Shown here one piece after another: positions 49,201 through 60,320 of a stretch of DNA of 64,000 nucleotides. A program made the position numbers and the translations under genes. The DNA comes from Brachionus koreanus (taxonomy: Eukaryota; Rotifera; Eurotatoria; Ploima; Brachionidae), in contig PJRA01000412.1 in the NCBI GenBank assembly GCA_016987375.1, forward strand, positions 2,138,809-2,202,808, given 5' to 3'. The notes under the pieces are model-generated. The model did not search any database. It was not told the DNA's origin and saw nothing but the letters and a program-made list of their open reading frames with translations. The stretch's first letter is position 1, and each line of letters opens with the position of its first letter.

Positions 49201-50816
49201 TTCTTTTAAATTATCACTAAGTTGTTTTGAACACAATTTAGCTCGGCCATTGAGAGATACTAAAATAGACTGAGACTTGTTAAAATCTTCTTTTACTCGC
49301 AAACTGCTATTCATTTTAAGCTTTGACTTTACAAATGTGTTTTTTATTTCAGTTTTTTGATTCATGGCTTTAATTGTTAAAGCTTTTTTTGTGGTAGAAT
49401 GCAAAAGCTTGGTAGAAGTTGATGCTGTTGTTACTGTTGTTGAAGTCAAAACAGGTTTTTTTGAAAGGAGTGGTAATTTAGTGGTGGTGGTGGTTGACGT
49501 GACGGTTGTATTATTGATTTTTGCTTTTGGACGGCTGGTTTTATTTGGTGAATTGTCTAAACTTCCCAAATGGGATATAAGATTTGGACAAGGGTTGTTA
49601 AATTCAGGCTGGTCAAATCGAAACACTGGACTACTTAGCAGAAAATAAGTTGGATTAATGGCTGAGTACGTTTCATCTGTAAAAACGGCAACTCTGAAAA
49701 AAACTTTGCATTTAAATCAAATTATTTTAGGCAATGAGATTTACATACACAAAATAAATATCTTCTTTAATATTGCCTGGAATCCAAATCTGCTCAAAAG
49801 TGGTATCTTGTCGATTGTTCCTATGTCCGAAAACAGTCTAAATAATCAAAAAAAAGTTTATAAATAAAACAAACAAAATGAGCCAAGAGCCCATTTTTAA
49901 GTAAGTTTAGCCAACAAATTTATCAAAAGTTAATGATTTGTTTGTTCTAAATAGGAAATTAAAACGAAATGGCTTATTATGTAATAAAATAAAAAAGAAA
50001 GTATGACTTTATAATTAAGAATTTTGACGCTGGCACGTTTTAGTATACTTGATATTAACCCTAGTTTACGTAAATGAATAGCAATAAAATTTTTTCTCTA
50101 TGAAAATAGGTAAGCTTTAGTATTTTTATTTATATTTGATTTTCAAAAGGGCATTCTAATAAAAGCTCTATTTGTATAAAAGTGATTTAAAATAAGAATA
50201 AAAATAAAAAAAATTCTGTTGCATTTTAAATTTTCTGTCATCTGTTGAATTTTATTTTTGAAAATGAAAATAAAATAGCTTACATCATCGCGGTTATAGC
50301 AAAAGATTGTGTCAGTAGTAGCAGATTGAACTAATCTCCATGAGCCAACAACAGAATTCGTACAAGCACTTTTAGCCACTAGTAAATACCATAGTTGATT
50401 TGAATCTGCTTGTTGATTCATAAAAATTATTCGAACTAAAATATTTATTTACATAAGAAGACGTATATGAAATCAAACAAATTTTTACTTTTTATCTCAC
50501 TTGTCAAGTTGAATGAGTAGGTCTTTGAGAAAACATTGACAAAAAAATCCGGTTTCTCTCGATCGATTTGATCAAAAAACTCTATTTTCTTAGTCAAAGC
50601 CAGCGGGTCAAAATTGCAGTAATTTATGGAATCCTGGTCAAAGCTTTGCTTGTATGAACTAGAGGTGTATTCCAGTTTTATCGAGTCATCTATTTTAAAG
50701 ATGACCAAACTGCTGTTATCACTGGACTGATTAATTAGATTGTACATAGCATCAGATATGTTAATCATAAATAAATTCACAATATACAATTTTACTGCTA
50801 GATTCAAAAAATGCAT
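46225..50816 (-). CDS. Receptor-like membrane protein: Reeler-like, Thr-rich, EGF, TM, long tail
   Basis: Twelve exons, 915 residues: 50816..50501, 50435..50284, 49837..49749, 49693..49115, 48562..48459, 48401..48309, 48254..48158, 48110..47998, 47946..47868, 47599..47135, 46931..46334, 46287..46225. After a signal peptide (MHFLNLAVKLYIVNLFMI) comes a region ending with GSWRLVQS, FCYNRDD, FGHRNN, IWIPGNIKEDIYFVVAVF and an LSSPVF strand, a pattern like a Reeler domain. Next is a Thr/Ser/Lys-rich mucin-like stretch (TTVTSTTTTTK), a region with SEA-like outline, an EGF-like domain with six cysteines (CQNNGVC core), a transmembrane helix (GGFVILSLLVLFIVAV) and about 380 cytoplasmic residues, Ser-rich with several Tyr. 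The last exon depends on a 46-bp intron; without it the protein ends at 46313. No orthologue recognised. Confidence 0.72.
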
Positions 50817-53800
50817 TTTTTTGCTCTTAAATTAAATCATTCTGTGCTTTTAGCTTTTAGAATATGTCTTTCTGCAAAGTTAAATACAGTTTGACATTTT
50901 GGAAAGTAATTGCTTTATCTAAAAAAAAAACATAAATTATAAAAATTGTCACCTTGGATTAAAATTAGTAATATCAGATTAATAACCATGTTAAATTAGC
51001 TTTAAATTGGATTTTGAATTGTTAGTGAAATGGCATTTTAATTTATATATTGACATCAAGGTATTTTTGAAAAATAAACACCAACAAATACAAGATTATT
51101 CTGATGCTTGCAAAAATCTCATTCAAAAGTATTTTATTTTTGAAAATAATTTGCTTTAGAATTATAAAAAAACAGCTTTTTACAAAATAATATGCTATCT
51201 TAATAGTTAATTGTACTTTTGAATGAAAATTTGAATTTATTTTTTTTAAATACAAAAATTCGAACAGTTTTTAGCTAAAGCGTAATAAAGACTTGTTTTT
51301 TTTTAGTTAAAAAAGCGAAAAAATAAAAACTATTTTTTTTTAAATTAAAATTCTCTTTAGAGGATTAATATTGTTAAATTTTAAAAAAGTTTTATCAAAA
51401 TCATGGGCTTAAAACATAAAAATAAAAGTTATGTGATATAAGCATGTATTAAGTAAAAAATTTAAACCAAATTGACTTTTGGTTATCCGTGTAAAAAAAA
51501 CAAGAAAATTTTCAAAGGCTTCACAATCTCTAAAAAAAATTTGAAAAAAATTAGATTTTTTTTTTTAATTTTTCGATTAAAAAGAACACAAACAAGAATA
51601 TTTATTTTGTTCTAACAATTAAAGACTTTTTAACTTTTGATAAGGTCTCGTAAAATTTTGATTACAGAATTTAAAAACGATTAAGCTCCTAAATATTATT
51701 TTGACATGATTTCAAAGAATTAAATTTATAAGAAATTTTTCACATATATTTTTTAGAAAAAAGAATTAAGAAATATCTAACCAAACTCAAATAATTATTT
51801 ACTTATAAATAAATAGAATTATTAATATCAATAAATTTTAAAAACTCCTATATTACTCGCTTTTCTCGCTCAAATTTTTTTAAAATCAATAAAAATTCTT
51901 AACAATAAAAAAGTCAAATCTTTTTTCCAAGCCGCAAATAAATATAAATTCATTAAAGTTTAAAGTTTTTTAGTTTTATTCATGAGCAAATCAGCAATCA
52001 AAACTTGTTTTCAAGGCTAGATTAGATATCTAATAATTTAACAAAATAGCCTTAATCTATTTGAATTTGACAATAAATAATCTCAAACACGTTCTTGATA
52101 AATTTAATCATTATTCTATTGACAAATATTTGCTGTTAAATTGAACCCAAAAAAAATATATAAATATCCTAAATCATTGTTCTTTTATTAGCTAAATTTA
52201 GGGACCAATTTTTCAAAATCAAAACTTTGAAATATTAAGGCCTTGATAATATAAACAATGCATGATTTCTTCTTAAAATTTTTAAAAACTAAATAGTCGA
52301 TGAATAAATAAGCAATAATAATTTTTAAAATTTTGATGATTTATTTAATCTTTAGTTGATTCTTCCATAAAAATTAAAGAAATTTAGTAAGTAAGAATTT
52401 TTTTAAAATATTAGATCCTATTATATAGCTGTTATTCCTTTGATTCTTTTAAAAAATAAAGAACTAACTAAAAATTTATAAAGTGTTTATAAAATTATTT
52501 TTAAATACTTAATTTTTTAAATAAAAATAAAAATTTAACTAATTAATGAATATATTAATGACATATTTTATTTTTAGGAGCAACTATTTTTCCTTAAGAA
52601 ATCGAATAAATATACTTTTTAGACTTGTTAAGCATACACTAGGAAAATCTTTACCAATTTTCTTCTTATCATAACTTTGTTAGAAAATTTTAACTAATAA
52701 TTAACCAATTTTTTTTATTAATCTCAATTTAATCCTAAAGATTAATAACTTGAATCTTTATTTTTTATAAGGTTTTTGAATGAAGGCAAAATAAATTCTA
52801 GAACAAAAAAATTTTTGAATCTTTTCAATATTTTTCAGCTCGTTTGATTTTATTTCTCCAAATAGAAATTATCATTATTGTTAGTATTTTTTTTATGCTA
52901 TTAAATAGAGCAATGGAACAAATTTGATTTACACAATTAGGCACAAGTTTTGATTTAATTTTTTATTTTAAGTTGTTTTGGTTTAGATAAATAAAATATT
53001 AAAACCGTGCATTTTTAAATAGTCCTTTTATTTATACTTAAATATTTAGCTAGCACCTAGCTCAATTTTATAACAAATAAATTCTAGCCTATTTACAATT
53101 GACGTTAAATTTGATGGATTCCTGAATTTGGTTTGAAATTCTAATCCATTTAAATAACTTGTTTAATAAAAGCTTGATTTTTGTTATTCAAGCATTTGAA
53201 GGTTTCCTTTTATTTCATTGTTCAAGTTGAAAATTCAAATAAAAATGCTTGATTTCCAATCTTAAATGGTCCAAATAACTCAGGGACAAAAGCCCATCAA
53301 TTACTTAATGATTTATTATTTATTCAAATTTGAAATAGCTCAAAGACAAGTTGTGGAAAAACCAACAAAAAATTTTATTCATTAAATATATTCTCTTTTT
53401 CGAAAAAACTTAAAATCAGTCTTGTGGTATTATAAAATTTTTACACACATTGAATCTTCAATACTTAATTGAGTTAAAGAAATTTATAAAAAAAAATGAT
53501 TTGAAATGGGGCAAATAACTGATTTGAAATTTAGAAATTTTTCTTTGAAAACATATGAATCGAAATATTTATTAGCTCATAAAATAATTTGATTTTGATT
53601 TCATTTGAAAGCTTGACTTAATTATATTGTAAATAGTCACAACTAAGAGCAATACGTCTGACCAGCTCATTCTTTTGTTGACAATGTTAATCAGAATAAT
53701 TCAAACTCATTTGAATGCCTAAGGTCTGATTAACAAACTTGTCCTAAAACTATCCACTTAATTTTAAAATTTACAATTTTTATTTTAATTGAATTAGTTA

Positions 53801-56800
53801 AATTTTGTTTTCTGGTTTTGAATTTGCTTGACTAATTATTCTATTTGCATATGAAATTTCATAATGTTCAATCAAGAATTATATCAGAACAAAAGACATA
53901 AATTTTTTGATTGCTGTTTAACGAAAAATTCAATAAAAAATTGACTAAATTTATACAATAACTTAATCTAATAAATTATAATTTCATACAGTTTATTTAA
54001 ATGATAAATAAGAAAATTTTGCCTTATGCCGGACAAAAACAAAAAAGTAAAGAATTATTTTTTATTTTACCAATAGTTAAAAAACAAAATTATAAACTTT
54101 ATTAGATGAATTTTAATTAAAATATTTCTCTTTGTTTTCCTATAGTTATATACACTTTACCAATTTTTAGATTGAGATTTTATCCCTAAAATATGCAGGA
54201 TATATTTTGAGGATAAAACTATTCAAAAATTATCCGTTTCATTACTCGTTAAAAATATTATCAACAAAAATTTTTGTTTAAAAATGCAAGATAATAAAAT
54301 AGTAATTTAGCTTTTCATAAAAATTTTTGAAATATTTTTTTAAACAATAGCAACTTGATAAATAAAACGTTACCCAAAAAGTTTATAAATTAAAAGAATG
54401 AACAATTGGTCTCAATTAATCTACTTGACTAAAAAGAGAGCAAGCCACTAACGCCTTTCTTTAATCCTTCTTTATTTTTGAAATATTTCGCTCAATTTGA
54501 AATAGATAATAATATTTATTTATACACTAATATTAATTAAGCTAAAATAAATCTAAATTTTACTTAAATAAAACGTATTTCTCTTAATTCGTGGCAGATA
54601 CCAAAAGTAGTGGTATCAAAATTTTGAATCTAAAATTGATAGTAGCTTTTTTCAATTAATTTTTTTTTTTTAAATTGAATAAAAACTTTGCTTTAATGTT
54701 TAGAAAAGAAAATTTAAAAAAAGTTAATTTTAATTCAGCTTATTTTTTTTTTAAATTAATTAGATTTAAAATCAATTAAAAAAGTAAAAATAAGAAAAAT
54801 TATCAGAGATTGGAAACGCGTGTGCCTTAACTGAAAACAAGTATTTTTTCCTAAATTTTTAAGGTCGTCTAAAAACAAAATTCACCAATTGAGTGAACAG
54901 AACAAGAGAATCGTTACTTTTTTGACAAAAGTCATAAATTTTTAAACAATGAAAATATTCGAATAGTCATCAAACAACAAAAGAAATTAAATTCTTTTAT
55001 TTAGAACTACAAAGTAGAAATGTAGACTATTTCTTTTATGAAACTATTAATTTACCTCTGTCTAAGAGAAATTGATAGACATTTTTTTAAATAAACATTT
55101 CCTTAATTAATGACTAGCTAAATTAGGTGAACATCTAAAAATACTTGTCTATATAGGATAACAAAACGGATATCTAGCTATTTTCAAAAAATATGACTGA
55201 CAACTAAAATAAAAAATTTTTTTATGGATCACTTGAATAGATAAGAATCAAAACTTTAAATTTCTATGCTATGAATTTAATAATTAATTTTTTTCTCTAA
55301 ACGGAAATAGTTGCTCTTTCTTAAAATTTTTATGATTTCAAGATAAATGGAAACAAAAATCACGATAAGTATAGACATTTTTAATTAAAAGTAACTTGAT
55401 TCATTTAATTCTTTTAAACTTGAATTTTTTCTATTTCAATAGTGAAAAGCAAGAGTCATGTTTTTGAATAGAAATATAATAGTGACTGTCGACAACCAAC
55501 GTGCTTTTTAATGTATAAAAAACAAAAAAATGTTTCTTTTATGATTAACACTTGAATTTAAACTTTAAAAAAATGTTAGATAAAATTTTCTATTGTGCTT
55601 GGATGAATAGGAAAGGTTAAACAAATACTGATCTCCTATCTTAAACGAAGGTTTATCGGATTGTTATTTTGGTCAATTATGTTTGATTTTCGGATAAAAC
55701 GGAACTTTCCGTGATATCTTTAGAAAGTGTTCTAATTAAATAAATTGCTTATCTCTTCTTAAAGCGAAATCTTTTTTAAATAAAAAAATCATGATCGAAA
55801 TGTACAAGACTCAAGCGCGCTATGCTAAAAGAAAAAAGTTTATTTCAAATTTTAGTTTATTTTTGGGTGATTAATAAAAATTTAATTAAATAATTATTGA
55901 AACGAAATTTCAAAAAAATTTTCAATATTTCTAACTTAAACACTTTTTTATTAAAATTCTGAACTTCTTAAAATCTTTTTAAATTCTTGATTCGAAATCA
56001 TCAAAATTAAATACAAATGATAAATTTTTCTCTTTTTGAAAGTTATTTTTGATTAATTAGAGAACAGGATTTTTGACATTTGTTTTTATGCTAAAGTATT
56101 AAATCTAATCTTGTTATATTAAAAAAATTTAATATGATTTAACACATCAGATATCTGTCTCTATAAAATATAAAATAACAAATAAAAATGCTTGAAAATT
56201 TTATTAATATTTTCACATATTAAAAATGACTAGTTGACTTTAGTGACATAAAGAATTGCAATTAAGACAATATTAGTAAAGTAAACATGTCATAAAATCT
56301 AACAAAACATGATTATTTTAATCTGCTTTACTGCTACTGATCACGATTTGTTTACTATAAAACAAAAATATTTACTAAGATTCTTCCTATTCTTAAATTT
56401 CTTAATGATTTTGATACTGTCATTAATTAAAAGCTAAAACGTCAACTTATCACAAACTTTAAAACATTTTCTCAGGTATGTTTACTTTGATTTTAAATTT
56501 AAATAAAGGAAATGAAAATTTTATTTAGCTTTTTTTTTGCCTCTTTAAAAAAATTACAATTTTAATAATTAAACGTGGAACATTTTCAAGCAGGAAATTT
56601 GATTTTATTTAAACAAATATTTGGTTAATTTTGTTAAATTTAATTAAATATGAAAAAATATGTACTTTAAGAAAAAGCTAAAATTTGTATAAATTAATTA
56701 TACCAATTACAATTACGCCATTTTTAAAAAATAATTTAAGATCACTTAAAATTATTTTAAATAATAAATTTTAAATAAGAAAAAAATGAATTAGAATAAA

Positions 56801-59580
56801 TATTTTAAATTAAGCATGTAAATGATTGGAAATTTAAAATTAACATGTAATCAATATAAATTAAACTTAAGTCATTAAATATTGGAATGTCTGGATAAAC
56901 ATTTGACGATATTCTCAAAGTTTTATGATTTATTTTAAACAAATATTTTAACTTGTTCATATTAATTTTGATTAAGATATGCAAAAAAAAAAAGAAATGT
57001 CTACTTAACACCATTAGTAGTGATTAGACCCCAAATTAAATAAAAATAACCTTGTTTTTAGTTTTTTTTTAATAGAACAACTAAATCCATGCATTTTTAA
57101 GTTATCTAAAAAACATTTTATTTTTTCTTGTTCTATATTTATTTTAAAAGAGCCAGACTCGATTGATTAAAACGATTTAGATTAAATTTAAATGTTTATT
57201 ATTTGAATCCGTTCCCTACTTATACCTGTTGAATATGTGTTCATATCAGCGTTTTTTCCCAATAATAAACAATCTTGTGTTCATTACCTTATTCAAAAGC
57301 CGCTTGTAAATAGTAAACTAAAATCAATCGCTTTTCTAAATGATATCAAATTTCTGGATATTTTTTTTGGTAAACGTGCTTTCAAGGTATTCAAAGCCTA
57401 GACAAAAAATCTAAAAATTTTCTAAAATATCAAAACCGTAAATTCATACATTTTAAAAATTTTAAAACCAAAACATTTCTATTTAAATACAAAGAATTTT
57501 ATTTATGCAGTATTTAGCATGCATCTAAGAACATTGGTTATTAAATAAAACCTTTGTACTTATGTTTATTTTTGGCCTGAAGTCAATTCTGAGAAATGAA
57601 AGGTTGTGAAGAAATATCATTTGAAAAACTATTTGCTTTAAATATAAAGAATCAAAACACAATTGTTCTATTCTATTTGATTTTTTCACAAAAGTTTGGT
57701 TGACATTAAATTCTTTTTTTAAATTAAAAAGAGTTTTTTTTTAATCAGCTTATCTTAAGAAAAATCATGCAAAAATTCGATGCACTGTATGTTTAACTAA
57801 CATATCATTCTCAATTTTTTAAAAAAGGGCATATGTTAATTGAAAAAAAAGCTTTTAACATCACATTTTTCTTTTTTTTTTAATTTCGAAATAATAAAAC
57901 TTTTAAATTAAATACAACTGTTTTTTCTTCAAATCTGAAAGAAAACTTTTAGATAAAGAAGAGATTTTTTCAATAAATATTTTTAAATCAAGTCAAAATA
58001 TTTTTTTTATCTAAATTCAGATTTTATAATTAAATAAAATTTTTAATTTTAAGAAAAAATCAAACTGCAGTAGATGAAATTTCGTTTTATCTATTTACTC
58101 CCACTCTTATATTTTTTTTTTAATGTTCCTGACACTTTTAATAATTAAACTAAGGTTATAAGTGATGATCATTCATCTCTAATTCGTGGAAAATCGCTTC
58201 ATCAAGAATCTCTCTGTTGGTTGAATTCAAGTGTTTTTTTCTAAACGGTTGGGTTCAAAGAAAGTATGGACTTGTTTCAATCAAAATAATTCTAAATTGA
58301 ATTTTAAAAAGACAGCATTAATTTTTCTGAAAAAAGAAAAAATTTTTTGTCAATTAAAATGAAATAAAAAAAGCTAGAAATGTTTTTAAATTCTCTTGCA
58401 AAAATTAATACCTTGAATTTTCAATTCAATTTAAATTACATTATTTTACACACTAGGGTTATTTCTCCCTTTTTTTAACCTTTCTTTTGATTTTTTATTT
58501 CATAAAAAAGCATATCTAGCTACAAAAATTAAATTATTTTGATAGTCTTTGATTTTAGATTTTTGATTGAGAAAAAAGTTTTCAAAATTATTAAAATTAA
58601 ACAACTAAAAACAATGAAAAGATATAATATAAATCGCCGAAATTTTTTGAATTTTGTTCCCATTGGACTCAAGTGATACATCATTAATTAATATTGTTTT
58701 AATGCCGCATTAAAGCCGACGAACTTGCTTTTTTTTGCTCAAAAATTGAATTTTCAAGATTTCCATATAAAAATTTTTATTAAGAATCTTAAATGAAACT
58801 TTTAAGATTCATTCTTTTAAGAATAATTATTTGAAGGATCAAAAGATCTGAAAAAATAATCTGGAAATACTTAAATTGGCAACAGATGAACATAAATTGA
58901 TAAAGCATGAAGAAAAAATTTGATGCAACTTTTCTTTCAGGATAAAATATTCAATTTTCTCAAAATTTTCTAAATCAGATCTTATAATACATTAAAAATT
59001 CAAATATTATTCAAAGTTTTTTTATTCTTTAATATAAATGAAAAACGTTCCTTTTGTTTCTTATCTTTGGATAAATTTTTTAAACTTTGAATTAAGGTTA
59101 TTTTAAATACAATTTCTATTAAAATGGTAATTTTCTATTTCTATCACTTTTAATATTTAAAATTTTTATTTTTATTATGATTTCACGTTTATAAATCGAT
59201 TCTTCTACTATTTAGTTATTTACTTAAAGTATCGAAAATACAAACTAATAAACATTTAATTTAATATACATGCTAGATTTCCTTAAAAGTTGAAAAATCA
59301 TTTTGAAAATACAACTATTAGATTTTGATCTTTAAATTTCAGATTTGAATAGAAAATTTAAATTACATTAATTCAAATAATTTTAGTTAAAAATATTTTT
59401 ATTATTTTTAAAACCGAAAATTCAACCTAATATGTTTGAAATTTAAATATTTTACTATTTTTAAATTATTTTCACTTTTTTATTACCTTTTTTTACTGAT
59501 AAAACGCAGTCAAAAACAAAAGTCGAAAATACGGAATTTATCGTAAATTTTTAATTGCTAAATCAAAATATATTGATAAG
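50817..59580. other. Gene-poor AT-rich stretch
   Basis: About 8.8 kb. I see no gene, no structural RNA and no repeat with clear boundaries. Frames are short and Phe/Ile/Lys/Asn-dominated. The left end should contain the promoter of the receptor-like gene. Confidence 0.5.
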
Positions 59581-59733
59581 TGTAATGTTTACATTAGTAC
59601 CCTTGGGCCCGTCTATCCGATCTCCTCGTTAGACGCTTAGGAGCAGCTATTTATGCTCCATTCTAACTTAAACGCTCAGGGTTTAGTTAGTTAACTAATC
59701 CAGTGATATCGACAAAGATGTCGCTATATCACA
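59581..59733 (-). repeat. LTR type A, 3' copy
   Basis: 153 bp, TG...CA in element orientation. It contains a hairpin with a TATA-like loop, GGAGCATAAATAGCTGCTCC in element orientation (59640-59659), and inverted repeats at both ends (GTGATATAGCGACA/TGTCGATATCAC and TAATGT/ACATTA). A purine tract adjoins it on the inner side (59734-59745). Confidence 0.9.
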
Positions 59734-59942
59734 TCTTCCCTCCGCTTTAATAGCGACTGCTAGGGAACTGTCGACCATTTTGACCACTGCCGGATCACAA
59801 ATGACCGGGACCAGTCATAGACTATTATTTTTCCCAGGTACTAACTGACAATCGCCAGGTAGCCACTGCACGCACTATAAACACTACTGCCACCGAGAAG
59901 CACTTTTATTAGTCTTCTGGGGCTTTTATCCTCGTCGCCAGA
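59734..59942 (-). other. Short internal segment between LTR-B and LTR-A
   Basis: In element orientation it starts with TCTGGCGACGAGGA next to LTR-B, the same 14 bases that follow the 5' LTR-A, so it is a second primer-binding-like site. It ends with GCGGAGGGAAGA against LTR-A, a polypurine tract. Between them lie about 185 non-coding bases. This is the layout of the internal region of a very small non-autonomous LTR element, or a 5' leader joined to a 3' end. Confidence 0.7.
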
Positions 59943-60304
59943 TGTATTATCTCACGTTACCAAAGGGTTTTTATTTATAAAGAAATTTGTTTAAAAAAAA
60001 GTACATGAAAACGGCCGTTCTAAAAAATAGAAATATTCAAGCTTAGGCCGAAGTAAAAAATAAAAAATGTTTATTAAGTATAAGTATGAAAATTTAGTAT
60101 CAAATGTTGTTCGAATTAGATTTCAAATTTAAATAGTTTTTTCTTTGTGATTGACTAACGCATGCGAATAAATTACAATACTTAGATGCCAGATATAACT
60201 GCTAAGTTGCAACCATATCTGCGTATGCGCGTTAGTCAGTCACAATAAAAAGAGCTGATAAAATCAGATGGTAACTTTGTGTTGTCTTTGTCAAAGACAC
60301 CACA
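59943..60304 (-). repeat. LTR type B (internal, single copy)
   Basis: 362 bp that begin TGTGGTGTC and end ATAATACA in element orientation, with the pol polypurine tract (60305-60320) before it and the primer-binding-like site after it. These are the exact contexts of a 3' LTR and a 5' LTR respectively. Its sequence is unrelated to LTR-A except for terminal TG/CA and an edge hairpin (GTGTCTTTG/CAAAGAC). It also contains a long imperfect palindrome (arms 60145-60166 and 60222-60245). Confidence 0.75.
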
Positions 60305-60320
60305 TCTCCCCTCTTCCCTC
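60305..60320 (-). other. Polypurine tract for LTR-B
   Basis: GAGGGAAGAGGGGAGA in element orientation, immediately before LTR-B. It overlaps the pol stop codon, a compact arrangement typical of gypsy elements. Confidence 0.7.

Noticed and set aside
56805..57014. 69-codon frame on the minus strand
   Set aside because: Isolated in the 8.8-kb gene-poor stretch, AT-driven composition and no recognisable motif.
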